Positions 6,019 to 7,342 of a DNA stretch of 7,342 nt are shown one piece after another. Origin of the DNA: Bacillota bacterium. Lineage in GTDB: Bacteria > Bacillota > Clostridia > Peptostreptococcales > Anaerovoracaceae. The notes under the pieces were generated by a model. The model searched no databases, had not been told where the DNA came from, and saw nothing but the letters and a program-made list of their open reading frames with translations. Made by a program: the position numbers and the translations under genes. The stretch spans positions 1 through 7,342 of the forward strand of contig JAFZRG010000124.1 in assembly GCA_017619985.1 (NCBI GenBank), read 5' to 3'. Every line of letters starts with the position of its first letter. Positions within the stretch are counted from its first letter, which is position 1.

Positions 6019-7342
6019 ATGGAAAACCGCATCCATATCGACAACCGGCAATTCCTGAAGACGCTTCTGGCGATCGCTGTGCCCATCGCGCTGCAGAACC
6101 TGATCTCCAGTTCGTTCTTCCTCGTGGACACCGTCATGGTGGGCAAGCTGGGCGAACTGGCGCTCACCGGCACGGGGCTCGCCACGCAGGCGTTCTCTGT
6201 GCACTGGATGATGATCTTTGGCTTCTGCACGGGCTGCAGCACGTTCTACAGCCAGTTCTGGGGCACGAGGGATCTTCCCAATATCCGCAAAGTTGTCGGT
6301 GTCGCGTGGACGTTCTGCATGGGCGCGAGCCTGCTGTTCTTCTGCGCGTGCGCGTTCGCGCCGCACCGGGTGATGTCGCTGTTCACGGACGACCTCACAG
6401 TCAACAGCGTCGGCACCGGCTACCTGCGGATCGCGGCCATCAACTTCCTGCTAGTCGCGGCGGCTCAGCCCCTGGTCGTGGCCCTGCGCTCGACGCAGCA
6501 GACGAAGATCCCCCTGTACATCACGATCATCACGTTCTTCATGAACACCGTTCTGAACTACGCGCTGATCTTCGGCCACTTCGGCCTGCCACGCATGGAA
6601 GTGAGGGGCGCCGCGCTCGCGACGGTCATCAGCCGCGTCATCGAACTGCTTGCGACGGTCTGGTTCGTCTACGGGCGGAACAACGTGCTCGCCGGCAAAC
6701 TCAAAGACTTCTTCGCGTTCGACAAGGACTTCCTCGTAAGGGTCCTGACGAACGCGGCGGCGACCACGTTCAACGAAACGCTCTGGAGCGCCGGCATGGC
6801 GGCTCAGAACGCGGCCTACGGCCGCATGGGGGTCACGGCGTTCGCGTCGTACAAGGCGGCGAGCTCCATCGCGGAATTCTTCCTGATGTCCTGCTTCGCG
6901 ACCTCTGCGGCGGCGCTCATCCTGCTGGGCGAACAGCTCGGCCAGGGCAATTACGATTACGCCAAGGCGCTGGCCCGAAAGCTGCTGCACGCCGGCCTGA
7001 TCTTCTCCGTGTTCATGGCGACGCTCATGTACGTCTGCCGCGGGCCCTTCATCGGCCTGTTCACGCTTACGGACGAAGCGAGGCTCTGGACGAACCGCAT
7101 CCTGCTGATCACGGCGCTGTCCCAGCCGCTGCAGAATCACAACGCGTTCCAGATCGTCGGCACGATGCGCAGCGGCGGCGACGCGAAATTCGCGGCGATC
7201 TGCGAAGTGGCGACCGTGTGGCTCCTCCGCGGGCCGCTGGCCTTCCTCGGCGCGCTCGTCCTCAAACGGCCCATTTACCTTGTGGTGCTGCTCTGCGAAG
7301 CGGAGAGCGTCATCAAAGGCATTCTCGTATCCGTCCGCTACC
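6019..7342 (+). CDS. MATE-family multidrug/cation antiporter (3' partial)
   Basis: This is an inner-membrane exporter of the MATE (NorM/DinF/MepA-like) family, which expels cationic drugs or metabolites in exchange for Na+ or H+. The frame runs from ATG 6019 for 441 codons and is still open at the window edge. MATE proteins are usually about 450 residues, so only a short tail is missing. Seen: TM1 with VDTVMVGKLGE (D37 in the usual acidic position), ALRSTQQTK at 155-163, the family motif NTVLNYALIFG at 176-186 followed by RGAALATVISR, NETLW with E253 early in the second half, and GTMRSGGDAKF at 381-391 in the last quarter. About twelve hydrophobic segments are expected. No Shine-Dalgarno sequence precedes the ATG, but this start gives a normal MATE N-terminus and a promoter lies directly upstream. 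Substrate cannot be predicted. The spacing, hairpin and own promoter argue against cotranscription with the large gene. Confidence 0.93.
   Translation, partial: MENRIHIDNRQFLKTLLAIAVPIALQNLISSSFFLVDTVMVGKLGELALTGTGLATQAFSVHWMMIFGFCTGCSTFYSQFWGTRDLPNIRKVVGVAWTFCMGASLLFFCACAFAPHRVMSLFTDDLTVNSVGTGYLRIAAINFLLVAAAQPLVVALRSTQQTKIPLYITIITFFMNTVLNYALIFGHFGLPRMEVRGAALATVISRVIELLATVWFVYGRNNVLAGKLKDFFAFDKDFLVRVLTNAAATTFNETLWSAGMAAQNAAYGRMGVTAFASYKAASSIAEFFLMSCFATSAAALILLGEQLGQGNYDYAKALARKLLHAGLIFSVFMATLMYVCRGPFIGLFTLTDEARLWTNRILLITALSQPLQNHNAFQIVGTMRSGGDAKFAAICEVATVWLLRGPLAFLGALVLKRPIYLVVLLCEAESVIKGILVSVRY

Noticed and set aside
5959..6366. Minus-strand open frames spanning the intergenic gap and the MATE 5' end
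   Set aside because: They run through the promoter and the first MATE helices, have highly charged low-complexity translations and lack initiation signals.
6451..7140. 229-codon open frame on the - strand
   Set aside because: It is antisense to clear MATE motifs, and its Arg/Glu/Asp/Gln-rich translation is the reverse complement of hydrophobic membrane codons.

Overview
The window holds two genes on the + strand, both cut by its edges, with a 106-base gap between them. Composition is strongly G+C-rich, with heavy use of GCG, CTG, ACG and CCG codons. A secreted multi-domain surface-type protein with an Asp/Pro/Gly linker, next to a MATE transporter of the type I associate with Clostridia, suggests a high-G+C member of the Bacillota, perhaps gut-associated. 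An actinobacterium such as a Coriobacteriia member cannot be excluded. No taxonomic marker is present, so the assignment is weak.

Bases 3-5912 are one uninterrupted reading frame that is open to the left edge, so the true start and any signal peptide lie outside. It encodes at least 1,969 residues of a large, probably extracellular mosaic protein. In order these are an unrecognised beta-rich N-terminal region, a repetitive Asp/Pro/Gly linker, three Ig/PKD-like segments, a short alpha/beta module, a beta-propeller-like region, a helical segment, two jelly-roll-like regions, another Ig-like domain and a C-terminal domain ending in YYQLHRNY. No LPXTG motif, SLH repeat, C-terminal membrane anchor or enzymatic active site is recognisable.

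Bases 5913-6018 contain a perfect 13-bp hairpin with a cTTCGg tetraloop, probably the transcript end of the large gene, followed by an A+T-rich promoter for the next gene. That promoter (TTGCTC, 17-bp spacer, TGATATAAT) places its predicted start point at or one base before the ATG, so the downstream mRNA is predicted to be leaderless.

Bases 6019-7342 encode 441 codons of a MATE-family multidrug/cation antiporter, lacking only its last few residues. The two genes appear to be separate transcription units. No functional link between them is evident, and no mobile element, CRISPR array, RNA gene or defence system is visible.
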